64,000 bases of DNA from Chaenocephalus aceratus (Eukaryota > Chordata > Actinopteri > Perciformes > Channichthyidae). Made by a program: the position numbers and the translations under genes. The stretch spans positions 12,501 to 76,500 of the forward strand of contig JAMFTG010000292.1 in assembly GCA_023974075.1 (NCBI GenBank), written 5' to 3'. Below the pieces are notes generated by a model. It had not been told where the DNA came from and searched no databases. It saw only the letters and a program-made list of their open reading frames with translations. Shown here piece after piece: positions 54,455-64,000 of the stretch; within the stretch, counting starts at the first letter, position 1; every line of letters starts with the position of its first letter.

Positions 54455-55013
54455 CCTCAAGTGAAGGAGTTCAAGTATCTCGGGTCTTGTTCTCGAGTGA
54501 GGAACAATGGAGAGCTGAGCCAGAAGGCAAAGCTCTCTGTCTACCGGGCCATGTTCCTTCCTCCCCTCACCTACGGTCATGAAAGGATGGGTCATGACCG
54601 AAAGAACGAGATCGCGGATACAAGCGGCCGAGATGGGTTTCCTCCGCAGGGTGGCTGGCGTCTCCCTTAGGGATAAGGTGAGAAGTTCGGTCATCAGGGA
54701 GGGACTCAGAGTTTGAGCCGCTCCCTCCGCGTCGAAAGGAGCCAGTTGAGGTGGTTCGGGCACCTAGTTAGGATGCCACCTGGGCGCCTCCCTAGGGAGG
54801 TGTTCCAGGCACGTCCAGCTGGGAAGAGACCAAGGGGTAGACCTAGGACCAGGTGGAGGGACTATATCTCTTCTGGCCTGGGAGCGCCTTGGGACCCCCC
54901 AGTCAGAGCTGGTTGATGAGGGGAAAGGGACGTTTGGGGCTCTCTGCTGGAACTGATACCCCGAGACCCGACCACGGATAAGCGGAGAAGATGGATGGAT
55001 GGATGATGGATGG
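54455..55013 (+). pseudogene. Rex3/RTE-like LINE 3' fragment (copy 2)
   Basis: Same ORF2 C-terminal region as 19310-19955 (KEFKYLGSCSRV, LSVYRAMFLPPLTYGHE, LRWFGHLVRMPPGRLPREVF), with several frameshifts. It lacks about 60 bp that copy 1 has near 19380-19450. It ends GGATAAGCGGAGAAGATGG and a (GATG)n run. Confidence 0.85.
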
Positions 55014-55707
55014 TAATTAATAGATGCTTTTACATGTAAAAAAGACATAACACGATGCAGTACTGTACATTAAAGCGAGACATGTCACAGTAGAGACACT
55101 GAATACAAATCTCCACCTGAAAGCGAGCACAACAGGGCCTTTAAAGCCTTTCCTCCAGGTGTGAATGTGTGCAAGCGTGAATATAATATAATCTATACAT
55201 TGCTTTACTATTTGCTCAGTCAGCAGCTGTGCTAGCAAGGATGAGAGACTTCCCTCAGAAATGAAGTCCTCTCAGATTGAGCTTCATGCATTTTTCAGAG
55301 TGCACACTTATATAGCAAATAGTATTTTTTGCCCTCGAGACCAAACTTTGCTAAATCCATGAAGGAGCTTGTAAATCACTGATCGCTGGGGTTGCAGTTA
55401 TTCACAGAGCAATAAACTGCAATATGGAAAGACGTCATCATGAGGGAAATGTGGTATAGATCTGTCGGTCGATTTATGAGTTGTGCTTTTAGTTCTGTCG
55501 TGGCAATATCAAACTTATTTTCAGATGCAGCTGTTCCAAAATCCCATGCGCTATAAAAGACCACTTCACGATTATTAATTCTCAAACTTGCAGTCGATGA
55601 TTTATTTTATTGCAATAAAATACTATAAGCGCAACTTTGACAATGAAATATTTCATAGAGTGAATGATGCAGTGGGGATTCAGTATTTTAAAGTTTATTG
55701 TTAAAAG
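55014..55707. other. Unassigned kcng2 intron sequence
   Basis: No gene or repeat recognised. Confidence 0.5.
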
Positions 55708-55941
55708 TCGGGACGGAGTGGCGCAGTGGGCTGTGCGCTGATCATCAGATCAAGGGTGGCGTGGGGGAACACCAGTTCGAAACCCGCCACCCGCGTCAGG
55801 CCGGTGTGTCCTTGGGCAAGACACTTCACCGGAACTTGCTCCTGTGGGTATTGTCCACAGGACATGTCCGTTACATGTGTGTGATGTGTATTTATAAAGC
55901 GCTTTGAGCATCTGGAAAAGCGCTATATATATATATATATA
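55708..55941 (+). mobile_element. tRNA-derived SINE with L2-like tail
   Basis: The head has a box A-like GAGTGGCGCAGTGGGC and box B-like AGTTCGAAACCC at the spacing of a polymerase III promoter. It is followed by CCTTGGGCAAGACACTTCAC, the conserved middle of V-SINE-like elements, and a tail AAAGCGCTTTGAGCATCTGG with AAAAGCGCTATA and (TA)n. It is a SINE, not a tRNA gene, since no cloverleaf forms. Confidence 0.8.
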
Positions 55942-55942
55942 G

Positions 55943-55994
55943 TGATGGATCGTTGGAGCATATGCCTTGAGTTGCACATAGCTCCAATGATCCA

Positions 55995-55999
<5 letters not shown>
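55943..55999. repeat. Imperfect palindrome beside a (CA)n tract
   Basis: GATGGATCGTTGGAGCATAT and GCACATAGCTCCAATGATCCATC can pair as an imperfect hairpin. A (CA)n tract follows at 55996-56066. Confidence 0.6.
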
Positions 56000-56063
<64 letters not shown>

Positions 56064-56232
56064 CAATTTGTATTGTATGAGAGGTTCCAGGTTGTTGTGT
56101 TTAATATTCATGAGACTATTTGTCATTGTTCAAATGATAATAAACATTAGCATAAAGCATATTTGTCCACTCATATGTTGATAAGAGTATTAAAAACTTG
56201 AAAAATATTCCTCTAAGGTACATTTAGAACAG

Positions 56233-56289
56233 ATAAAAAATGTGCGATTAATTTGCGATTAACTATTTTAATCGACTGACAGCCCTAGT
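56233..56289. mobile_element. hAT terminus fragment
   Basis: GTGCGATTAATTTGCGATTA then TTTAATCGACTGACAGCCCTAG is the characteristic end of a widespread hAT family. The other end is not found. Confidence 0.5.
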
Positions 56290-56344
56290 ATATACGTAAG
56301 GAATTATTATTATTAATTGTGAGAAAGGTTTTTATCCATTTTAA

Positions 56345-56605
56345 GCTATTTTGAGCCTCTACTTCATGTCTGCATGTTTTGATGTTCAAAAAGCTCTTTA
56401 TTGTTATCATACTGCCTGTGCTGCAGCACCTCTTTTCACCCTCCGTCTAAAACCAGAGCCCAGTCTGCTCTGATTGGTTAGCTGGCCGGCTCTGTTGTGA
56501 TTGGTCAACCTCTTAGAGATGTCCCGCCCCTTAGCCTATCACGTACAATGTGTTGGAGCGCTAGCCAATAGAAGTTTGAGTTAGCCTTTGCATAACACAC
56601 TACAG
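56345..56605 (-). mobile_element. 57-bp-array element without the array
   Basis: The reverse complement matches 20970-21190: CTCTTTTCACCCTCCGTCT, GATTGGTTAGCTGGCC, GAGATGTCCCGCCCC and GCCAATAGAAG follow in order. Where the other copies enter the minisatellite, this copy has only CTACTTCATGTC and then unrelated sequence. Confidence 0.75.
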
Positions 56606-56995
56606 CAGGGTTGTCAAACTCAATTTCATCGCGGGCCACATTCGCATAAAGTTAGCACTCAAAGGGCCGGTTCTATATAAATATACAATATCTATATAAA
56701 ATAATGTATTATATTACATTATTGCCTTTGCATTGGATTATTATCGGATAGGATAATAACTTAGTAATTAACTATGTCTGAAAGCAGATGTCCAGGGCAA
56801 ATAATTGCAAGTCTCTTCAGTGCGCATGTCACAAAACGAGATGCATTGTGGGACATGTAGTTTATGGGCAACCTGCTTCTGCAAAGTGGCATGTAACCGT
56901 ATAATAAACGTATTATATTCTTTGCAAGCTCTTGCGGGGCCACATGAAATGAAGTCGTGGGCCGGATTTGGCCCCCGGGCCTTGAGTTTGAGCCC
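56606..56995. mobile_element. hAT-like MITE (GTCAAACTC ends), copy 3
   Basis: CAGGGTTGTCAAACTCAATT and GGGCCTTGAGTTTGAGCCCC are diverged inverted ends. The interior is like 7337-7770 in reverse (GCATTGTGGGACATGTAGTT). Confidence 0.65.
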
Positions 56996-57743
56996 CAAAA
57001 GCACCATGGGGCCCTTTAAAAGAAACCAAAGCGGCTGCAGTGCTTACATACACTTATTTTGAGATGCGATATAATGAAATATCTTTTAGGAGGTTAGGAG
57101 AACAGATCGTCTGCTTCCTTCTGAGCGGACTTTAAGCCAAACATAACCACACATTTGAGAGATACAGAATAAAACACTCTTTACTCCCATATCGTTTCAG
57201 AATGCCAAAAACTTTTGATAGATTATAGAAGCAACTGCATATTTCCTGTTTCTCTGTAGCCCATTAGACGCTTAATGTCTATGAATCCCCCTTTGACTCT
57301 TCATGCAAAGTATTTTCTGACTTCCTATAATGAGGCTACATTAAAGCACTGCAGCAAATGTTGAGTGAAAGCATTTGAGCTGAAATCCTCCCTCTAACCA
57401 CCGGCTGTCGTTTCCCATCCGAAGTAATACGAGCCTGCAGCCAAAAGCAATACATGTGCTTCTGTCCAAACCCGTAAGGAGCTCACATGCTAGCCAGGAT
57501 GTTCCACACCTCCTCTTTCCTTCTCTCGCACGGGAGTGTGTCAGTTCTCCCTGAATTCGACCGGCGTGTTTGTGATGTTCTCTGGCTGAGTGCATTTCCA
57601 GCTCTCAGCGAGGAATCAAATTAAAAGCACACAATTATCCGTCTCAGCGATCGGGGGACTCTGACCCCGGCACAGCTGAAGCATGGACACCAAACAACAG
57701 GGTTTGGACGTATGGTGGCTGTCAGGGGACAAAAACACTTCCA
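56996..57743. other. Unassigned kcng2 intron sequence
   Basis: No gene or repeat recognised; open frames here have no domains. Confidence 0.5.
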
Positions 57744-59520
57744 TTAAAGGGGACCTATTATGCAAAATCCCCTTCTCCATGTCTCGTCTACATCATCAAC
57801 ATGTGTCCCCTCTTCTTCATGTCTCGTCTACATCAACATGTGTCCCCTCTTCTTCATGTCTCGTCTACATCAACATGTGTCCCCTCTCTTCATGTCTCTT
57901 CTACATCAACATGTGTCCCCTCTTCTTCATGTCTCTTCTACATCAACATGTGTCCCCTCTTCTTCATGTCTCTTCTACATCAACATGTGTCCCCTCTTCT
58001 TCATGTCTCTTCTACATCAACATGTGTCCCCTCTTCTTCATGTCTCTTCTACATCAACATGTGTCCCCTCTTCTTCATGTCTCTTCTACATCAACATGTG
58101 TCCCCTCTTCTTCATGTCTCTTCTACATCAACATGTGTCCCCTCTTCTTCATGTCTCTTCTACATCAACATGTGTCCCCTCTTCTTCATGTCTCTTCTAC
58201 ATCAACATGTGTCCCCTCTTCTTCATGTCTCTTCTACATCACCATGTGTCCCCTCTTCTTCATGTCTCTTCTACATCAACATGTGTCCCCTCTTCTTCAT
58301 GTCTCTTCTACATCAACATGTGTCCCCTCTTCTTCATGTCTCTTCTACATCAACATGTGTCCCCTCTTCTTCATGTCTCTTCTACATCAACATGTGTCCC
58401 CTCTTCTTCATGTCTCTTCTACATCAAACATGTGTCCCCTCTTCTCCATGTCTCTTCTACATCAACATGTGTCCCCTCTCTTCATGTCTCTTCTACATCA
58501 ACATGTGTCCCCTCTTCTTCATGTCTCTTCTTCATCAACACGTGTCCCCTCTTCTTCATGTCTCTTCTACATCAACATGTGTCCCCTCTTCTTCATGTCT
58601 CTTCTACATCAACATGTGTCCCCTCTTCTTCATGTCTCTTCTTCATCAACATGTGTCCCCTCTTCTTCATGTCTCCTCTACATCAACATGTGTCCCCTCT
58701 TCTCATGTCTCTTCTACATCAACATGTGTCCCCTCTTCTCATGTCTCTTCTACATCAACATGTGTCCCCTCTTCATGTCTCTTCTACATCAACATGTGTT
58801 CCCCTCTCTCAGTCTCTTCTACATCAACACGTGTCCCCTCTTCTTCATGTCTCTTCTACATCAACATGTGTCCCCTCTTCTCCATGTCTCTTCTTCATCA
58901 ACATGTGTCCCCTCTTCTTCACGTCTCTTCTTCATCAACATGTGTCCCCTCTTCTCCATGTCTCTTCTACATCAACATGTGTCCCCTCTTCTCCATGTCC
59001 TCTTCTACATCAACATGTGTCCCCTCTTCCTCATGTCTCTTCTACATCAACATGTGTCCCCTCTTCTCCATGTCTCCTCTACATCAACATGTGTCCCCTC
59101 TTCCTCACGTCTCTTCTACATCAACATGTGTCCCCTCTTCTCCATGTCTCTTCTACATCAACATGTGTCCCCTCTTCTCCATGTCTCTTCTACATCACCA
59201 TGTGTACCCTCTTCTTCATGTCTCTTCTACATCACCATGTGTACCCTCTTCTTCATGTCTCTTCTACATCAACATGTGTCCCTCTTCTTCATGTCTCTTC
59301 TACATCAACACGTGTCCCCTCTTCTTCATGTCTCTTCTACATCAACATGTGTCCCCTCTGTGGAAAGAGACTCTGAAAGTTTCAGGAACAAAGATTTTCT
59401 CTCTTTTTGATCCATTTCTATAAAAACCTGTCTGGAAATGAGCTGATCAGATTTTGGCCACTTTATGATGTCATAACGATGTGTTGGCTTGTGTAGCCAA
59501 TCAGCAACCAAGGTAACCCC
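57744..59520 (+). mobile_element. TTAA-type MITE with 37-bp array, copy 3 (right end missing)
   Basis: Starts TTAAAGGGGACCTATTATGC, then the array, then the same tail as copies 1 and 2 (CTCTGTGGAAAGAGACTCTG, ATGAGCTGATCAGATTTTGG, CAATCAGCAACCAAGGTAAC) up to a C-run. No right inverted end was found nearby. Confidence 0.8.
57775..59360 (+). repeat. 37-bp minisatellite, about 43 units
   Basis: Units of 37 bp (TCTACATCAACATGTGTCCC, CTCTTCTTCATGTCTCT). The left half is nearly invariant; the right half has more variants (TTCATCAACATG, ACATCAACACGTG, TCTCCATG). Three overlapping open frames of 538-575 codons are artefacts of a 37-bp stop-free unit. Confidence 0.97.
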
Positions 59521-60530
59521 CCCCCCAAATATCATTGTGTGATTCTTATTGGCTAATGTTAATCTGTATTTACTACTTCTCACACTTCTTAGCTAAGCTT
59601 GGGGAAATTCCTTATTAAGAAGATGTGTTGCAGTTTTGTTGGCTACTCCGTCCTGATACGGCCTCCCTAAACTCCCAGAATGCTCCTTGTTATCACCAAA
59701 CTCAACCCCTCCCTTTCTCATCTCTCTGTGTTTAAATATTAATTAATTAATATTAAACTCTATTCTTGCAAGAAATAAAATGCGACAAAGACTGCTGAAT
59801 GGTTTGATTCTCTATCCACATTCGATACATACATTCCCACCACACAGGAAGTACATCTTCCGTCTGAAAGTTGGTCCGGGTGTAACTTTCTTTCTTTCGT
59901 TTATTCCATCAAAAATCATTTTGGTATGCAAGGTGACAATTGTCCACGACTGAAGAATAACGAATGGTTGCTCCGTTTGAATCCCTCCACATGCAGAATT
60001 GATGTCCCTTATGGTCTGGCTGAAGTTCTGTGGAATTGGAAACATAGCCGATGGAAAACACACGGTCTATTTATAGCACTGTTAAATACTGCCGGCCGCC
60101 TGCCACTCACGCAGTGCATGCTGGGATATGCTCATGCACCCCACTATATATTCAATAATCATTAGTACTGATGTAACGGGTCACAAATCCCTGTCTTCAG
60201 AGCGCCTCAGGCCTGTCTGCTGCATCTCAAACTACTTTCTCTATCTTTTCATAAGTATATTTTAAATGTTTTCATTCAGAGTGCAGAGTGTGAGATTACT
60301 GCAAGCTAACGGGAAACCTGCCTGAGGGAGAAATCTGAGCAGATGAGTCATTTCCCACCAATCTTTACAAATTGCTTTGATGTTCCCACTGAGTGAACGG
60401 CTCAGTGACCCGCTGAGTGTCGGATCATTTCTAAAAATGACCATAAAATTCTCAGTCATTCCTCCACGAGTTTCTTCCTGTGATTACGATGCAGGATCAA
60501 AGTACTCTGAGATGTATTACTTTAGACATC
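59521..60530. other. Unassigned kcng2 intron sequence
   Basis: No gene recognised. Nothing repetitive beyond short AT-rich runs such as TATTAATTAATTAATATTAA. Confidence 0.5.
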
Positions 60531-61287
60531 TTAAAGGTCCCGGCCATTTCTACTGATCATGATTCCATTGTTGAGGTCGACTAGAATAGATTTAAATTGT
60601 TCAATGTTCCAAACTCACATTGGTTTCTCAGCATCTCTGTATAGTGTGTGTATTCACTCTCTGTCCTAAACGGCTTGTTGGCGCTCCTGCCCCCCCCTCC
60701 CTGCGAGCCCAGTGTGCTCTGATTGGTCGGGACGTTGCGAGGCTCGTTGCTGCGAGGAGCGGACAGGTTTCCGGGTCGGCGATACAGCGAGACACAGCGA
60801 ATCTCATCCTGAGCACACACACACTCACAGCCGAAGTAAAACCAATAAGTGTGGCTTGATATCGAGAAAGAAAAAGGTTTATAGCGCTGTGAGTCAATGG
60901 GTCTGCGGAGAGCGTTTCTCCGCCATCCCAACTCGTCTATCACCAACCAGGGAGCTCTATGCAAGTCAATGGGACTCCCTGTTAGTTAGCCAAGGGGTCC
61001 TGGTGTGGGAGGGGCTCTGCGGATTGGTCCATTTGGGCCAATCCGCTCATTTGTTGTTGATCTGGGTGTTCACACGTCACAGAACCCAGGAAGCAAACAA
61101 TGGAACAAGAGAAATGTCCAACGAGGCGTTCTGGGCAGGCAGCACCGACAGGTCTTCTCTGTGTTAGAGTCTTACTCGTACAGGGTGCACTTTGAGGGTT
61201 TGTGACTGCAGACCGTTCACATGCAGAAGCTTCAGAACACACGAAGGGACGGGTGATAACCGGAAAAGCACGACACGGGCCCTTTAA
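60531..61287. mobile_element. TTAA-flanked MITE, third family
   Basis: TTAAAGGTCCCGGCCATTTC at the left and ACGACACGGGCCCTTTAA at the right share TTAAAGG-CCCG inverted ends. TTAA at both edges (60531, 61284). 757 bp. Contains GCTCTGATTGGTCGGGACG. No coding capacity. Confidence 0.75.
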
Positions 61288-62010
61288 GAAACATCGGCCT
61301 TGGGAACAAGATAAAGAGCTCTTATCCACCGTTGAGCTTGATCCAATTTTTTAATCATTAAGGTAATTTATTTATTCTTCAATAGCGATAACTCAAGCAC
61401 ACGGGGGCATTGGCCTCGACCCAAGCTGTTTTGCGGCTTGTCAATACATATTTATTATACCGGGTATGCAGCGTAGCTTTACAGCGGGAGCTTTCTGATC
61501 ACAATAGTTGGATTCCCTTGAACCTGTAATCCCCAAAGCTAATGTGGTGAATTATTGACTTAAAACAAAAATGAAGATTAAGGAATACTGGAACTGATGT
61601 CTTACAACACTGAAGGTTTTTTTAAAGGCTTGGCCAATATGTATAACGTCTAGTGTTTGTTTCAAATTATTATTTATATATTTATAGCCTGTTCTCCTCT
61701 GTGGACCACTCACGTTCCCCATGGGGGTCCTTGCATTTCTTCTGAATTAATCTAATGCACTATCGATGCGTACGCGCTCACACACTCTCTCCCCTCTCTG
61801 TGATAAAATACACAACCATAACTGATTAGAAAATGTGGACAGTTTTTTTTATTTATTGACTCGGTCTGTCCATACGTGCACTTTGCTCAAAATACAAAAC
61901 ACTTTTATTCTATGGCAGCAATAAATTAAACAAAACAAAGAAACAGTATTTCTTGAATCCAAAAGCATTTTTTTTACGTGAATAAATAGAGTACACGTAT
62001 TACATCCATG

Positions 62011-62015
<5 letters not shown>
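61288..62015. other. Unassigned kcng2 intron sequence
   Basis: No gene or repeat family recognised. Confidence 0.5.
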
Positions 62016-62432
<417 letters not shown>

Positions 62433-63089
62433 ATGTAAACCATTTGGACACATCTTCAAAGCTCCGTCTTCTGGGACTTTAAATGTTTTTATTCGATTGT
62501 GGCCCAACTGTTCCCTCATATTCCCAGAGCAACATCAGTCATTACCCTTCATCTTTTCCTCTGCGGTCACACTGAGAGAAATGTATTTTAAATGTTGGGT
62601 ATTACAGGACGTTAGGAATGCTTCTATGATAACAGGAAAAGTGTTTTCTCAAACTGAAAGTCAATGGCGTTCTCTCTTCACGTCGAGAGGCTGTTCAGCT
62701 CCACAGGGACGAGAAACTACAGCGAGCACTTTCTGTTAGCAGCAAGTGACCACAGGCTTGGAGAAATACATACATTATGTAACCTCTTTATTATCAGTTG
62801 TTCAAGATTCTCAATAAATCCTGAAACCAAATACTGTACTTCATTTGAATTTAATGTGTACCTTTTTGCATTTAGATTTACATTTAGATGTACTTCTACT
62901 TTTTTTATTTTTTTATTTGGATCACATTTCAACTTCAGTGTACATATACATATGTAGTTAAATAGTTGTACAGAGTGGTCCGTCTTTCTTTCTTTTTCTT
63001 GACAAGACAACAACAATAAGCACACAAGAACATGGGGTGTTTTCTTTACAATATAAAACATTGACAGTATAGATCCTTAAATAAAATAT
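62433..63089. other. Unassigned kcng2 intron sequence
   Basis: AT-rich. Its right part may be the 3' tail of the L1-like element that follows. No gene recognised. Confidence 0.45.
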
Positions 63090-64000
63090 TCAAACAAAAG
63101 AAGGGCGTATCGGGGTTATTCTTTCCATTACAAAGATTTCGTAAATGATATCGTACCAATCATCTATAGATGGGCTGTTTGGTTTGAGCCAATTCTTTGT
63201 TATCTTTCCTGGCGGCTACTCAACATCCCAAACAAGTATTTTGTTTTAATATTTGTGGATGTTGAGTGCAGGAAACCAAAGAGGAGTTCGTCCCAATTTA
63301 AATAAATGTTTTTTCCAAATATGATGACAATTTCTTTATAAACCTTAAGCCAAAAGGTATTTACTACTGGGCGATCCCAGAGCACGTGGTAATGGTTTGC
63401 TTCCTGGGAGCCACCATTCCTCCAGCAGCTGGAAGAACCAGCATGGTGAGACTGCTGAGCGGGCGTGATAAAAAAATCTAGTGAGCCTCTTCCAGGCGAA
63501 CGCTCTCCCTAAGGAGGAGCTTGTTATTCTCCATTGGAATTCACAATAGTTGGTCCAGATTGAAATGTAATCTTGATATCACTTTGAGCCCTGAATCTCA
63601 TATGCACCAATAAAAACGTTCAGTACGTTGTTTTCGAACGCCCTCTGGTTCTCTAGCATAGAACTGAAGGAGTCTGAAAAAGTCACTGTTATTTCGCCCA
63701 TGTTGTATTTTCAACGTTTGAAAATTGTTCAGTGCCCCCCGATTTAAAAAAGTACAGTAGGACGAGAGGCCCCGATCAGCCCATCCCTTATAACTTGCGT
63801 CTAGCTTACTCGGGGTAAAGTCGAGATCGTGGGAGCACCATTCCAGGATCTTTATCTCTCCAAGCAAGCCACTCTTTGTTATAACCTCGTTTTCAGAGTC
63901 AGATTGATCCACGTGTTACCCGTTTCCATTAGGTTTTTAATTAGTCTTTTATCCGCTAATCGTGCCTGTATTGGAACTGCCCCGGACACCCTCTCTTCAA
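63090..64000 (-). pseudogene. L1/Tx1-like LINE ORF2 C-terminal fragment, runs off the window
   Basis: On the minus strand, 63598-63912 encodes WADRGLSSYCTFLNRGALNN and NSDFFRLLQFYARE, and 63200-63385 encodes VNTFWLKVYKEIVIIFGKN, the order seen in the C-terminal part of fish L1-like ORF2. After RQER a one-base insertion shifts frame, then NWLKPNSPSIDDWYD continues in the next frame. Several frameshifts make it inactive. The 5' part extends past position 64000. Confidence 0.8.

Noticed and set aside
55708..55800. Possible tRNA gene
   Set aside because: It has polymerase III box-like motifs but no cloverleaf, and it continues into a SINE body and tail.
60712..61167. 151-codon frame inside the TTAA element at 60531-61287
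   Set aside because: GC-rich MITE interior with overlapping frames on both strands; no domain.

Overview
This is vertebrate nuclear DNA, almost certainly from a ray-finned (teleost) fish. It has two intron-containing vertebrate genes in a conserved tail-to-tail arrangement, surrounded by fish-type repeats: Tc1, hAT, TTAA-target (piggyBac-like) and PIF/Harbinger-like elements, Rex3/RTE-like and L1-like LINE pieces, a tRNA-derived SINE, long CA/GT tracts and very long minisatellites. There are no bacterial operons, CRISPR arrays or rRNA genes. The exact species cannot be named from the sequence.

Left 42 kb, + strand: slc66a2 (PQLC1), a PQ-loop membrane protein. Five coding exons (262-464, 1425-1558, 5706-5756, 23117-23333, 41963-42173) join in frame to a complete 271-residue protein. 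Exon 3 is a 51-nt, phase 1-1 cassette. Its skipping keeps the frame and also gives Asp at the new junction. The introns hold nearly all of the DNA and are packed with tandem arrays and transposons.

Right side, - strand: the last coding exon of kcng2 (Kv6.2), a modifier subunit of voltage-gated K+ channels, at 47181-48008, convergent with slc66a2. Its first exon (T1 domain and S1) is not in the window, so 48009 to about 64000 is best read as kcng2 intron. Two small exon-like segments on the + strand (50999-51035 and 52837-52896) are unexplained.

Two themes stand out. First, several non-autonomous transposons carry internal minisatellites that have expanded: 37-bp and 57-bp units in TTAA elements, a different 37-bp unit in a hAT element, and a unit of about 14 bp at 24.5 kb. 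These arrays give very long open reading frames that are not genes. Second, the slc66a2 cassette exon is bracketed by arrays that resemble splicing signals: about 60 pyrimidine-tract-plus-TAG units upstream and about 30 GCATG motifs downstream, with a 280-bp (TG)n tract beginning 10 nt after the exon 2 donor junction. A TTAA element also lies 31 nt from the kcng2 acceptor, at the likely branch point. These are inferences from sequence and need RNA data.
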